A stretch of 64,000 nt of DNA from Flaccisagitta enflata (GCA_965153355.1 OZ231126.1:76632001-76696000); one strand, 5' to 3'; numbered from the stretch's first letter, positions 21,218 to 33,725 are shown. Translations and numbers: made by a program. The notes: generated by a model from the sequence alone, not told the origin.

Positions 21218-22697
21218 CCACGCCCCCTCCCAATTTGCATATGGGGTCAGTTTTTCATGCTGAACAAGACTGGAAGGGGTAAACATCTGATTTTTTAGTG
21301 TACCCCTTTAAAAAACGCATTTTCCCCGAAAAAAACACTTTGAAGTAACGCTGACGTCAAACAAATTGGCGGATGACACTAAAATCTTAGGTGAAGAAAA
21401 ATATGCCTTTTTGCTACCTGCATGCAAAATTTCAGCGAAATTGGCTTAGTAGAGGGGGAGCTTTGGCTGTTTAAAGTCTAGGCCTATTTTCAAAAATAAG
21501 GGCTATATTTCAATTCTGGGGTTAATTTTTTGTTTTTTTGAGCCAGAAGTCTGAAATTGGTTTTGAATATCTATTTTACTCCAATTCACTCTAATATAAA
21601 GAAAAATAAAATAAAATTTAATGTTTTCTAAAATTTTTGGCCAAAAAAAAAAAACAAAATATTGAGTTTCAAAATTAGGACCTGATTTTTGAAAAAGGTT
21701 AATTCTTGCATTTTTGGACTTTTGGTAATGCTACGGCCAAATGCTTCATCAATTTGCCCAAAATTTTTCTTCTTAACTTTGAGATGATTTTCTGTCATTT
21801 TGGGTTGACGTACCCCTCTGAAAGTTTGGGAATAAGTTGGTAGACTTTATGACAATTGATTCCCCAAGCGGGCGCCATTAGTTTCAATATTTTCCTTTTT
21901 TGAAAAAAGGGTCTAAATTTTGAAACTCGATTCTTTGATTTTTTGGCCAAAAAATGAAAAAAACATGGGATTTCTTAATTTTTTCCATTTTTAGATGCGT
22001 CCGTCAGGAACGCATCTCTATAAGAGGGTCCGTCCGTCCATCCGTCCGTCAGTCCGTCCGTCCGTCCGTCCGTCCGTCCGTCCGTCCGTCCGTCCGTCCG
22101 TCCGTCCGTCCGTCCGTCCGTCCGTCCGTCCGTCCGTCCGTCCGTCCGTCCGTCACGCCTGTGCAAAATACGCGTTTCTCCGCTGTTTTTGACCACGGTG
22201 AGATCCTACACTGAAACAAATGATCAACCAACATGATTTGAGAGTCTTTTTACCCGTCTGTTCGTCCATCTGTCTCTCCATACATATGTCGCATGATCAA
22301 TACACGCTGAGACACAGGCTGAACGCATCGTTGCCCGGTCGGGCTTGTTAGAGTAATTTAAGGTAAAATAAATAACTAAAACCAATTTCAGTCTTCTATC
22401 TAAAAAGAAAAACACAATTTTACCCCAAAATTGAAATATAGCCGTTTTTTTGAAAATAGGTCTAGACTTTAAGCAGCCATAGCTTCGCTTTAACTGGGCC
22501 AATTTTGCTGACATTTTGCATGCAAGTAGCAACAATTTTATAGTCACCCGTCAAGGTGTTTGGTGTAAGCACAACTTCAAAGAGTTTTTTTTTTTAGGGG
22601 AAAAGCGCGTTTTTTAATGGGGTACACAAAAAAATCAGACGTGTACCCCTTCTAGTCTTGTTCAGCACGAAAAACTGACCCCTTATGCAAATTTTCA
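21218..22697. mobile_element. Large fold-back element (~340-bp arms) with a family D insertion
   Basis: Left arm 21218-21540 (TTTGCATATGGGGTCAGTTT, GAACAAGACTGGAAGGGGTA, GTCTAGGCCTATTTTC, GGGCTATATTTCAATT) is mirrored at 22405-22697 (AATTGAAATATAGCC, GAAAATAGGTCTAGAC, TACCCCTTCTAGTCTTGTTC, AAAACTGACCCC). The interior includes the family D copy at 21987-22350. No transposase frame. Confidence 0.85.
21987..22350 (+). mobile_element. GTC-hairpin family D copy
   Basis: Head TTTTTAGATGCGTCCGTCAG, GAACGCATCTCTATAAGAGG, about 33 GTCC units, the body CACGCCTGTGCAAAATACGC and ATCCTACACTGAAACAAATG, and a tail with GAACGCATCGTTGCCCGG ending TCGGGCTTGTT. The tail GAACGCATC repeats the right arm of the head. 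Confidence 0.88.
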
Positions 22698-22733
22698 CGC
22701 TTTGCCCCCAAAACGCCGATTCGTTTTCCTTAA

Positions 22734-23021
22734 ATCCTGGGCTATCTTGTCTGCGCCAAGTGCAAACGCACGTACATTGGCGAGACTGGGAAAGGATTTA
22801 GTTACCGCGCCGTTGAGCATCGTATGCACATTAATAATCCGACATATCGAAAATTGGACGTCTCTCATCATGTCCATCAGTGCGCGGGGCATCTCGCCAT
22901 TCCATTTCGAATCGTGCCTTTCTACAAGATGCCCCTCCATTGCTCCCTCATAGAAAGACAGACAAAGGAGCTTTTTTCAAAGAAAAATTCTGCCCTCTCT
23001 TCACCCTGGACCACGCTATGA
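22734..23021 (+). pseudogene. Penelope-like element, GIY-YIG endonuclease fragment
   Basis: The open frame reads ILGYLVCAKCKRTYIGETGK, then GFSYRAVEHRMHINN, DVSHHVHQCAG, PFRIVPF and SLIERQTKEL, ending in a stop at 23019-23021. The GYLV..C..C...YIGET core, the following R-x5-HR helix and the downstream ER match the GIY-YIG nuclease found at the C-terminus of Penelope-like retroelements. The reverse transcriptase part is absent: upstream sequence belongs to a fold-back element. A candidate hammerhead ribozyme follows 115 bp downstream, as known for this class. Confidence 0.8.
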
Positions 23022-23135
23022 AGACGACCGTCACATGGGATTCTATTGTTTTTTTTTCATTCGATACGACCATGGTCATTTTATCATGCCATTGTCTCCA
23101 TTGGCCATAAATATCGATTCCTTGTAATATTGTTC

Positions 23136-23179
23136 ATACCCTGATGAAGGCATATTGCCGAAACACGACGTGTTGGTAT
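23136..23179 (+). ncRNA. Candidate minimal hammerhead ribozyme downstream of the PLE fragment
   Basis: ATACC (23136-23140) pairs with GGTAT (23175-23179) as stem I. CTGATGA (23141-23147) is the first core strand. GGC (23149-23151) pairs with GCC (23157-23159) as stem II. GAAA (23160-23163) is the second core strand, and ACAC/GTGT (23163-23166 with 23170-23173) makes a short stem III with a 3-nt loop, followed by T at 23174 as the cleavage-site base. An extra A at 23148 sits between CTGATGA and stem II, a departure from the canonical core that may weaken or abolish activity. Hammerheads with tiny stem III are established in Penelope-like elements. Confidence 0.5.
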
Positions 23180-23702
23180 TAAAGCCTTTCTTCCATCTTT
23201 TTTCATCATCATCATCACCTCGTGCTAGTACTTGTTTTTTTTTTTTTTTTTGTTTTTTTTTTTTATAGTAGTAAAGTGCAGTCGCTAATTGTTGCCATGG
23301 CTAGTGTATGGGTTTTGCTAGTATGGGCCTGGCTTGTATAATCTGGCTAGTGTGGATCTGGCTAGTGTGGAATCGCCAATTATCGTGGAACCCGAGTGAA
23401 TTGACCGTCGGGGTTAAACCTAAGAAAACGATCTAGAATATTCGAGAAAACGGTCAAGATTGTCGTTATAGATGGATGGATTGGCAGACAGACAGACAGA
23501 CATTAAAAATGAAATGGTAGAGACACTGAAGGGAGCCATCTATATATTTTTACATGGTCATGAGGCTTGCTCACTTGGATGGCTCTTTTGGCTGCTGCTT
23601 TATCTAACCCTAAGAATCCCTGAATGAATAAGACATTGGGTTGAATTATTCCAATGAATGGTGACTTGTGTTGAAACGAAATTTCCATGAAATAACACTT
23701 AT
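23180..23702. other. PLE 3' flank and unrecognised DNA
   Basis: A short (CATCAT)n (23203-23217), T-rich runs (23236-23265) and a repeated GGCTAGTGTGG phrase (23298-23360). No gene recognised. Confidence 0.5.
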
Positions 23703-23856
<154 letters not shown>

Positions 23857-23981
23857 CGTGTCATGAGGCGCCCTTCGGTTTATGGGTTAATTTCAGGTAG
23901 ACTTTTTCTGCCTCTGGCATTCGTGATTTTTCAACAAGATCGAAAAGAAGAGAGAATCCATGGAGAACAAAATGGAAAGGA

Positions 23982-24767
23982 AAGGTAAAGGAGACAGAGG
24001 GAGGGGAGGTGGAGAAATGGGGAGAGGGGAAGAGGGGGAGGTTGAAGAATACGAGAAGAGGGGGAGGTGGAGGAAGAAGGAGAGGGCAAAATGGAATTAA
24101 AAGGTAAAGGAGACAGAGGGAGGGGAGGTGGAGAAAGGGGAAGAGGGGGAGGTTGAAGTATACGTGAAGAGGGGGAGGTGGAGGAAGAAGGAGAGGGCAA
24201 AATGGAATTAAAAGGTAAAGGAGATGGAGGGAGGGGAGGTGGTGAAAGGGGAAGAGGGGGAGGTTGAAGAATACGAGAAGAGGGGGAGGTGGAGGAAGAA
24301 GGAGAGGGCAAAATGGAATTAAAAGGTAAAGGAGATGGAGGGAGGGGAGGTGGAGAAAGGGGAAGAGGGGGAGGTTGAAGAATACGAGAAGAGGGGGAGG
24401 TGGAGGAAGAAGGAGAGAGCAAAATGGAATCAAAAGGTAAAGGAGATGGAGGGAGGGGAGGTGGTGAAAGGGGAAGAGGGGGAGGTTGAAGAATACGAGA
24501 AGAGGGGGAGGTGGAGGAAGAAGGAGAGAGCAAAATGGAATTAAAAGGTAAAGGAGATGGAGGGAGGGGAGGTGGTGAAAGGGGAAGAGGGGGAGGTTGA
24601 AGAATACGAGAAGAGGGGGAGGTGGAGGAAGAAGGAGAGAGCAAAATGGAATCAAAAGGTAAAGGAGATGGAGGAAGGGAAAAAGATGGGGAGGTAGGGG
24701 AAGGAGAGGGATAGGGCAAAATGTAAAGGAACGGTAAACGAGATGGAGGAAGGGGAGGAGGATAAGG
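23982..24767. repeat. 111-bp purine-rich tandem repeat, ~6-7 copies
   Basis: AAGGTAAAGGAG starts units at 23982, 24101, 24212, 24323, 24434, 24545 and 24656, with an exact 111-bp spacing after the first. 111 is 3x37, so two minus frames stay open for about 260 codons (S/P/L rich) without being genes. Confidence 0.95.
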
Positions 24768-25680
24768 ATGAAAAGAGAAGGAGGTGAGGGAAAGTCAGGG
24801 ATGGGGCAAATAGGAAAAGAAAACTAATGGAGGAGGAAATGGTAAAGAGGGGATTGGGGGAATGAGAAGGAGAGGACATAATGGAAGAAAAAGTAAAGGA
24901 GAAGGAGCAAAATGGAAAGGAAAGAAAAAGGAGATGGCGGAAGGGAAGGTGAGGAAAGAGGGGGAGGAAAAAAAGTTAGGTGATGGAAGAAACAGAGAGG
25001 AGGAGAGATGGAATTGGGGAAAGGAGAGGAAGGAAAAGTTGGTAGAGGGATAACGCAAATTGTAGAGTAAGGGTGGATGCATTAGAGGCAGTTGTAGGAA
25101 GGGGGAGAAAGAAAAGAGTTGGCAAAAATTCTTTTGTTGGACATATCAAAGGACTTATGGTAAAGTCACTATCAGGGGTGACGGAGAAAAAAGGGAACGA
25201 AAGTGCACTGTAAAAGAAGCGGAGGTGATAAAGAGAGGTTGAGGTGGGTAAGATTATAAGAGAAACAAAGATATCGGAACAGGTAAGAAGGGAATAAGAG
25301 TAGGGGTAAAAGGGTAGAGGAAGAAGGGGAGAGTCGTCGAAATGCAGGATGAGAGGAAAAGAAACTGGATTAAGTGAAAAGGTTAAAGAAAGCACATAAT
25401 GAAATGTAAAGGGATTGATTTATAGAGGTTAGGTAAAGGCAGGAACGGAGGAGGCCGAAGAAAATGCGAGAATTGATTGCAGAGATGGAAAAGAATGATG
25501 AAGGGAGAAGGTAGATGGCGAAAAATTGGTTGCCGAATATTGTGGGGTTCAGGGAAATAGACGTAATATGGCAAGGAGCAACGAAGGTTGCAGTGAGTGA
25601 GATGGGAATTTGGAAAGATCGGCGAAAGCAGGTTGAAGGCGTCTGGGTGTGCGTCTGTGTGGTGCTTCACCTGAGGTAAG
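24768..25680. repeat. Degenerate purine-rich continuation
   Basis: GGAGGAGAA-, AAATGGAAAGGAAA- and GGTAAAGGAG-like phrases persist without a fixed period, fading toward 25680. No gene supported. Confidence 0.55.
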
Positions 25681-25728
25681 TTGATGGCTGGAACAAATCG
25701 GGAACAAAATCATAGAATAAAGCTTCAT

Positions 25729-26787
25729 ATGATAGGTGGAACAACATCCCTCACTATACTCAAACTAAAATAACTGGAAGAGAGCCTTGTGAGCCCTCAC
25801 TGACTAGTTACTACGCGCATCACTCCTAGTTTTCCATGAAACTTAATTTGAATAACATTCCCTCTCACTCTAACCCAAAAGAAAACTCCTTACCAAAGTA
25901 GTTAAGGGCTAATGTTTGTTACCTTTGTTACCAAAATTCAACAAATCACCCGAGGGTTACATTGTTAAGAAACCATACCCTTAGAGGATAGAATCGAGGT
26001 CAAGCTTACTGCGACCGCCGGACATTCCAATCCAAGGTACTGAGTAGTATGATAGGTGGAACAACATCCCTCACTATACCCAAACTAAAATAACTGGAAG
26101 AGGGCCTTGTGAGCCCTCACTGACTAGTTACTACGCGCATCACTCCTAGTTTTCCATGAAACTTAATTTGAATAACATTCCCTCTCACTCTAACCCAAAA
26201 GAAAACTCCTTACCAAAGTAGTTAAGGGCTAATGTTTGTTACCTTTGTTACCAAAATTCAACAAATCACCCGAGGGTTACATTGTTAAGAAACCATACCC
26301 TTAGAGGATAGAATCGAGGTCAAGCTTACTGCGACCGCCGGACATTCCAATCCAAGGTACTGAGTAGTATGATAGGTGGAACAACATCCCTCACTATACC
26401 CAAACTAAAATAACTGGAAGAGGGCCTTGTGAGCCCTCACTGACTAGTTACTACGCGCATCACTCCTAGTTTTCCATGAAACTTAATTTGAATAACATTC
26501 CCTCTCACTCTAACCCAAAAGAAAACTCCTTACCAAAGTAGTTAAGGGCTAATGTTTGTTACCTTTGTTACCAAAATTCAACAAATCACCCGAGGGTTAC
26601 ATTGTTAAGAAACCATACCCTTAAAGGATAGAATCGAGGTCAAGCTTACTGCGACCGCCGGACATTCCAATCCAAGGTACTGAGTAGTATGATAGGTGGA
26701 ACAACATCCCTCACTATACCCAAACTAAAATAACTGGAAGAGAGCCTTGTGAGCCCTCACTGACTAGTTACTACGCGCATCACTCCA
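25729..26787. repeat. 320-bp satellite, 3.3 near-identical copies
   Basis: ATGATAGGTGGAACAACATC begins units at 25729, 26049, 26369 and 26689, exactly 320 bp apart. Only a few substitutions separate the units. The fourth is cut after CGCGCATCACTCC. No ORF, A/B box or known RNA motif was recognised in the unit. Confidence 0.97.
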
Positions 26788-27499
<712 letters not shown>

Positions 27500-28245
27500 A
27501 GAACAGAGGCACATGCACGCAGACACACAAACGGACAAGGGGAGGACAAAAAATAAAGCAAAGAAAGAATGAGATACATGAAATGGGATAGGTCTACGAG
27601 GCAAAACGAAAAAGAAAAAGAGAGACAAGAAAAAGAAAGAGATAAAAAACAGACGCGAGGCGAGTAGAAAGACAAAAAGCTAAAAAGCTAGACAGCCAGA
27701 CCGCAAGCAAGACATAAAGCTAGAAAGGCAGAAAGCAAGAAAGAGAAAAAGAGTCAGAACTGAGAAAAACGATCTTTGGCAAATGAAATGGAAAATTAAA
27801 GAGCGGCTCACCAAAGCCATGCTAATGAATTTAGGTTAGACTCAGAGACAAGAAGAGAAAAGATGGAAATGATTATTTCTGAACTGAAAATAAAACTCTC
27901 CTCTTCTTCATTTCAAATTCCCAGAGTTTTAAGTCAGGTTTAGGATATCTGATGTACAACTACCAAACAATGTCCATTTGACGAATGTGAGACATCTGTC
28001 CATCTGTCCATCCACCAATCAGACCGACTAGAACATCCATTTCAAGTTTTATTAAAATTGCTGGCAATTTTCAATTCCGCTGATGTGGAATCGCAATCCT
28101 GTTATTCAGTGACACGATGAAACCCCGCTATAACGGATTCTAGAGAAATGGATGTCCGTCAATAATAGACTCAAATCACTAACCACTACGTATCATTGTT
28201 GTTGCTATGAAAGTTGGACAACATTACTACAGATCGCGACATTAT
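27500..28245. repeat. Purine-rich minisatellite remnant and unrecognised DNA
   Basis: 27600-27760 is a loose array of AAAGCTAGAAAGGCAGAAAG-like phrases; 27760-28245 shows no recognisable feature. Confidence 0.45.
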
Positions 28246-28590
28246 TAAAGCTGATATAACGCTTTTTATACCCACCCCTACCCACAGCCCAAACGGATCA
28301 TGATAGATACTTGAATTTTTATATGTAGGGCCAGTGGGTAAATATATTTTGGGCCACCGAGGCGATTTTTGATATGATGCCCCTAGCCAAAGATCTAGGG
28401 GCACCTGGGGCAGCACTGCCCCTAGTGGCTGCCCATTCTGAATCTCGGCTTTGGGGCAACAATTCAAAAATCGCCTTGGTGGACCAAAATATATTCACCT
28501 GTAGTCACTGTACGTCAAATTTCACGTCGCTAGCATGTTCCGTTTGGGCTGTGGGTGGGGGTGGGTTGTGAATGCGTTATATCATCTTTA
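28246..28590. mobile_element. Fold-back element, ~150-bp arms
   Basis: TAAAGCTGATATAACGC, CCACCCCTACCCACAGCCCA, AACGGATCATG and GGCGATTTTTGA on the left are mirrored on the right by CAAAAATCGCC, CATGTTCCGTTTGGGCTGTG, GGTGGGGGTGGG, GTTATATCATCTTTA. The centre has a further small inverted pair around GCCCCTAG. No ORF. Confidence 0.85.
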
Positions 28591-28737
28591 AATATGTCAC
28601 AACCTGTACTCAACCCTACTTTGATAAAGGATGAGAGCCTTTGGAGCTCTCACTCACTCTATGTTAGAGACCGAACAATGTCAGGTCAAAATTTGATTAG
28701 CCTTTAGAGGCTCGTTATGGTTTGGTGTAACTGTATC

Positions 28738-28940
28738 TTTTTAGTTGCGGACACGCAACTCTATAAGAGGCTTTGTCCGTCCGTCGGTCCGTCATGGTGA
28801 TCGAGCTGAAAAGTGTGAAAATATGCGATTTTGGTTCTGCCATTGTGATTATCTGTCTGCCTGAGTGCGTTTGGGGTGGGCAAGGGTGTGGCTGGGGGTT
28901 GTGCGCCCCTGCTAACCCGTCCGCAACAAGATTGTGACCC
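28738..28940 (+). mobile_element. GTC-hairpin family B copy
   Basis: Head TTTTTAGTTGCGGACACGCA, ACTCTATAAGAGGCTTTGTC, a short GTCC array, GGTGATCGAGCTGAAAAGTG, and a tail region with CCCGTCCGCAAC. GTCCGCAAC in the tail complements GTTGCGGAC in the head. Confidence 0.7.
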
Positions 28941-29159
28941 CGCGTCACTTGTTTACTTTCTCTCACAGATTTCTGGAAAAATAGTTTGTACCCATCAAGG
29001 GCAAGGGCAACGATGGCGTAACTTTTACCAATCCATTTTGATTTTCTTTCTAAGACAACCAGTAAGAGCACCAGTATCAATCTAAATAAATGAAGCACAA
29101 GAAGAACTGGAGAAGAGCGAGACCGCTAATTGCATTGCATATTCATTTCTTGGCGAGAA

Positions 29160-29288
29160 CGCGTGGCAGAGAAATGAGAAGGAATGAAAGAAAGAGAGAA
29201 GGAAATAAAGAAAGAAAGGAGGAACAAAAAGAAGAAAGGAAGAAAGGAAGAAATGAAGAAAGAAAGGAAGAAAGGAAGGAAGATGGAT

Positions 29289-29367
<79 letters not shown>

Positions 29368-29416
29368 AATGAAGAAAGAGAGAAAGAAAGAAAGGAAGAG
29401 AGGAAGGAAGAAAGAT

Positions 29417-29487
<71 letters not shown>

Positions 29488-29569
29488 AAAAAAAAAGAGA
29501 GAAAGAAAAAAAAAGAGAGAAAGAAAAAAAAGAGAGAAAGAAAAAAAGAAAGAAAGAAAGAAAGAAATA

Positions 29570-29649
<80 letters not shown>

Positions 29650-29689
29650 AAAAAAAAAGAGAGAAAGAGATAAAGAAAGAGAGAAAGAG

Positions 29690-29728
<39 letters not shown>

Positions 29729-29732
29729 ATGA

Positions 29733-29787
<55 letters not shown>

Positions 29788-29796
29788 CGAAGAAAA
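29160..29796. repeat. (GAAA)n microsatellite
   Basis: Long AAAG runs with GGAAG and GAGAG variants. K/E/R frames on plus and S/F/L frames on minus up to 275 codons are artefacts. Confidence 0.97.
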
Positions 29797-30648
29797 GAAA
29801 GGGCGTTGCCCCTATAAGGAGCCACTGCCAATGATAAGAGCAACTGTCCATAAAAATCATGCAAGAAGGAAAGAAAAGAAGGAAGGGCTGTGCTTTTATA
29901 AAGAGCCACTGGCCTTAATAAGGAAGCATGAAGGAGAAAGAACTACTGCCCAAAATAAGTAAGCAATAAGGGTAAAGAAGAAAGGAGGTCATAACCTTTA
30001 TTAGGAGTCTCTGGCCTCAAAAAGGAAGCGTGATGTGGAAAGGAGAAGGAAGGTCTTTGCCTTTATAGGGAGCCTCTGGCCTTAATGAAGAAGTATAGAG
30101 GAGAAAGAGGAAGGTCTTTGCCTTTATAGGGAGCCTCTGGCCTTAATGAAGAAGTATAGAGGAGAAAGAGGAAGGTCATTGCCTTTATAAGGAGCCACTG
30201 GCCTTAATAAGGAAGCATGGAGGGGAATGAAGATGGAAGGTCATTGCCTTTATTAAGAGCCACTGGCCTTAATGAGGAAGCATGGAGGGGAATGAAGATG
30301 GAAGGTCATTGCCTTTATTAAGAGCCACTGGCCTTAATAAGGCAGCATGAAGGGGAAAGAAGAAGGAAAGTCATTGCCTTTGTTAGGAGCCACTGGCATT
30401 GATAAGAAAGCGTGATGGGGAGAGCGGAAGGAAGGTCGTTGCCTTTGTTAAGAGCCACTGACCCTCATGAGGAAGCATGAAGGGGAAAGGAGAAGGAAGG
30501 TCGTTGCCTTTGTTAAGAACCACTGGCCTTAATAAAGAATCAAAATAGGGAAAGGAGAAGGAAGGTCATTGCCTTTATTAGGAGCCACTGGCTTTAATAA
30601 GGAAGCATGAAGGGGAATGAAGAAGGAAGGTCATTGCCTTTATCCGAT
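29797..30648. repeat. 65-bp minisatellite, ~13 degenerate copies
   Basis: GGTCATTGCCTTTATTAAGA, GCCACTGGCCTTAATAAGGA, AGCATGAAGGGG recurs with exact 65-bp spacing at 30306, 30371, 30436, 30501, 30566 and 30631; earlier units are more diverged. The unit contains the inverted pair CTTTATTAAG / CTTAATAAGG. Confidence 0.92.
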
Positions 30649-30788
30649 TGCTCGAATTTGCCTTCAGCCTTCAGAGCCTCACTTCTTTTCATTAGCCAAG
30701 GAAGATGGATGACCTCATCTTTTGTTATTAATTACATCGGCATTCACTCACTCGCCAGTTTTTTCTCTTTTCTTTTCTTTTATGTTTC

Positions 30789-30895
30789 TTTTTTAGTCGC
30801 GGACAAGCGACTCTATAAGAGGCTTTGTCCGTCCATCTGTTGGTCTGTCCGTCCGTTGGTTATGGTGATCGAGTAGGTAGGGTTGGTAGATAAAG

Positions 30896-30951
<56 letters not shown>

Positions 30952-30981
30952 GCTGTTGTTGTTGTTGTTGTTGTTATTGTT

Positions 30982-31073
<92 letters not shown>
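30789..31073 (+). mobile_element. GTC-hairpin family B head followed by (TTG)n
   Basis: TTTTTAGTCGCGGACAAGCG, ACTCTATAAGAGGC, a GTCC/TGTCC array and GGTGATCGAG occupy 30789-30873. The body is then replaced by about 58 TTG units (30897-31073). No tail is found. Confidence 0.8.
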
Positions 31074-31522
31074 AACTCCTGGTTTTTACATGAATAAAAA
31101 CATTTATTTCCTCCGAAACATGGGGCATTACAACGAATTCGAATATGCAAGACAGAGCGGGCTACGCCTAAGCGGAACGTCCGGAACATTATCAGATTAA
31201 TTAGTGCATGGTGTCAGTGAGTAGACAGCTTGTAGATGGAAAACCGGAAAAAAGGAGCATCAGTATGATTAAGACAATAAAAAACAAGTTAAGTCACAGT
31301 GCAAAAGAGTACGCAATTTGACAAGTCAAAACGATTTATATGATATTCTTTATCTTATCTATTCAAAGAATTTTTATGTAGATAAAGGATTCGTGGTTGG
31401 TAATCATCAATTTTTTGCATAGAAAAACGTTTTTCTGTATCACATGCTTAGGAAATGTGAGGAAAAAGCATGCGAAATTGATGGATTTTTAACAAAAATT
31501 GATTCTTGTGCATTGACATGTC
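31074..31522. other. No feature recognised
   Basis: AT-rich unique-looking DNA; no supported ORF or RNA. Confidence 0.5.
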
Positions 31523-31667
31523 TCGCGTAAAAAACCGAATCTGTCTCTGAATTCAAAATTTTGCATTTTGAAAAACATGGCATCAGTCTAAACACTTTTA
31601 AGAAACAGGCCATGTGTTTAGAAATGCAAAATTTTGCATTCAGAGACATTTTCGGTTTTTTACGTGG
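31523..31667. mobile_element. Short inverted-repeat (MITE-like) element
   Basis: CGCGTAAAAAACCGAATCTG, TCTCTGAATTCAAAATTTTG on the left is complementary to CAAAATTTTGCATTCAGAGA, CATTTTCGGTTTTTTACGTG on the right, with a ~45 bp spacer. No target duplication was resolved. Confidence 0.65.
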
Positions 31668-32562
31668 CAACATCTAAAGTTTTCCGTGCAATTTTTTTCC
31701 AAGAATTCTGTTGTTTCACTGAGTATGCTGCGACTTTACCGATGCGAGATCAATATCATTGGTCAGTTAACCGGTTTTTAATTAATTTAGGGAGTATAAA
31801 GCATGCATAACACTTTAGTTTTTGCCACATTTCCGCTGCATAGCAGCGTTTTCTATCTCAGTGCAGAACGATTTGTCAAATTTGGCGCTGTTCTGCACCA
31901 CGACTTAAGTTGTTAGCAAATAGTGTTTTTATAAGAACGAGAAGAAAAAGTTTCCTTATAAAATATCAGAGGAAATTATCACAAACATAATTATGGCTTC
32001 TTTTTTAGGACATTATCATTATTAACATTTTTATTTTTATTGTCATTTTTACACGTTCCATTAAGTTTGGTCAGTGTTGTATCAATATCAACATCATTAG
32101 TCGAAACTCTAGCCATTGAAAGTCAATCTCAAATAAGTAGATGATAAAATTTTAGAATCCTGCGACATAAAAGTACTCTCAATTAAAAAACTTTGCATGG
32201 GTAGATTACAAGCAAACAAAATTAAAATCATTTAAAGCGGGTTTCCGTTGCTCTTGGGTCTGTTAAAGCAGGGCGTAACTGTTAAAAGAGAGCGAGTAGT
32301 GGTGAAATTGAGTCAGAAAACAATATTACAGAGAGCAGTGAGAAACAACAAGATTCAGCGACGGAAAGACGGAGTCAGAGTAACAGAGTCAGAAAAAGAG
32401 ACCAAAGCAGAGTCAGTAAAAATAGAGACAGAAAAAGAGAAAGAGATAAAAGTTCACAAACAGAATGTCAGACAAAGACAGATAGAGACAGAGAGACAAA
32501 AAAGAGAGACCAATAGAAGGGGAGAGAGTATCTTCCAGAGACCTTGTCGAAAAAGAAAAAAC
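31668..32562. other. No gene recognised
   Basis: AT-rich in the first half; 32280-32540 is AGAGACAGA-rich low complexity, giving the spurious K/E/R frame at 32248. Confidence 0.5.
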
Positions 32563-32865
32563 AAGGCCGGATACACGGCTATCCCAGTCGCGTGCGGGTG
32601 GGCAGGGGCCATATTTGAGGTCAGGGGAGCATTTGGGCAGGAGCGGTATAGCCAAAAAAACCATAAACGCCAAAAAAATAAAGTGGGACGGACGGACGGA
32701 CGGACGGACGGACGGACGGACGGACGGACGGACGGACGGACGGACGGACGGACGGACGGACGGACGGACGGACGGACGGATGGACGGATGGACGGACGGT
32801 CCGACGGACGGACGGACGGACTGACAAAGCGGGGTGTAGAGTCGCGTAGCACGCGACTAGAAACA
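32563..32865 (-). mobile_element. GTC-hairpin family A copy (minus)
   Basis: Read on minus: the head AGTCGCGTGCTACGCGACTC, TACACCCCGCTTTGTC, about 30 GTCC units with a few variants, the body CTGCTCC-like to CTGACCTCAAATATGGCCCC, and the tail CCGCACGCGACTGGGATAGC, CGTGTATCCGGCCTTGTT. Complete. Confidence 0.88.
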
Positions 32866-33167
32866 GAAAGAGAAAAAAGGAAGAAAAAAAAATAGAGAGA
32901 AAAAAGAAAAAAAAAACACAGAAAACATGACGAAGGAGAATAAATTGGATGTATAGTATATGGTAGCGTTGGAGTTAAATTTGGAGGTGAGCCTTTCGTT
33001 TCGTTTATGGTCGAGTTATTCTGAGTGATGTCAAAACCTTGCTTTGAGCAGGTGGACCCCTGACCTCCGGCGTTCGTTATCGGTAAGACCCACTGCTGTG
33101 TGAATTGACGCGCTAAGGGGGGAATCTGGAGAATATTGGAATGAAAGCCAGAGAGGAAAGTGAAAAG

Positions 33168-33500
<333 letters not shown>

Positions 33501-33725
33501 GACAGACTGACAAAACATATAGAGAATGAGAGAGTCAGAAAGATAAAGATCGAGACGTACTTACAAACGGACAGATAGACAGACAGTCAGATTCATTGTA
33601 GATCGTCAGAAAGACAAAGACAGACCAAAAGACAGACCCTGGCCACAAACAAAAAGACGGCGGGTAAGAATCACAAAATAAAGAATATTTGTTTATGTTT
33701 TTGGTTCAGGTACGTTAAATCTTGA

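Noticed and set aside
23861-24719. Proline-rich secreted-protein-like frames
   Set aside because: Created by the 111-bp repeat whose length is a multiple of three; two frames are equally open.
29797-30648. CRISPR-like regular spacing (65 bp)
   Set aside because: The whole unit repeats without unique spacers, and the context is eukaryotic; it is a minisatellite.
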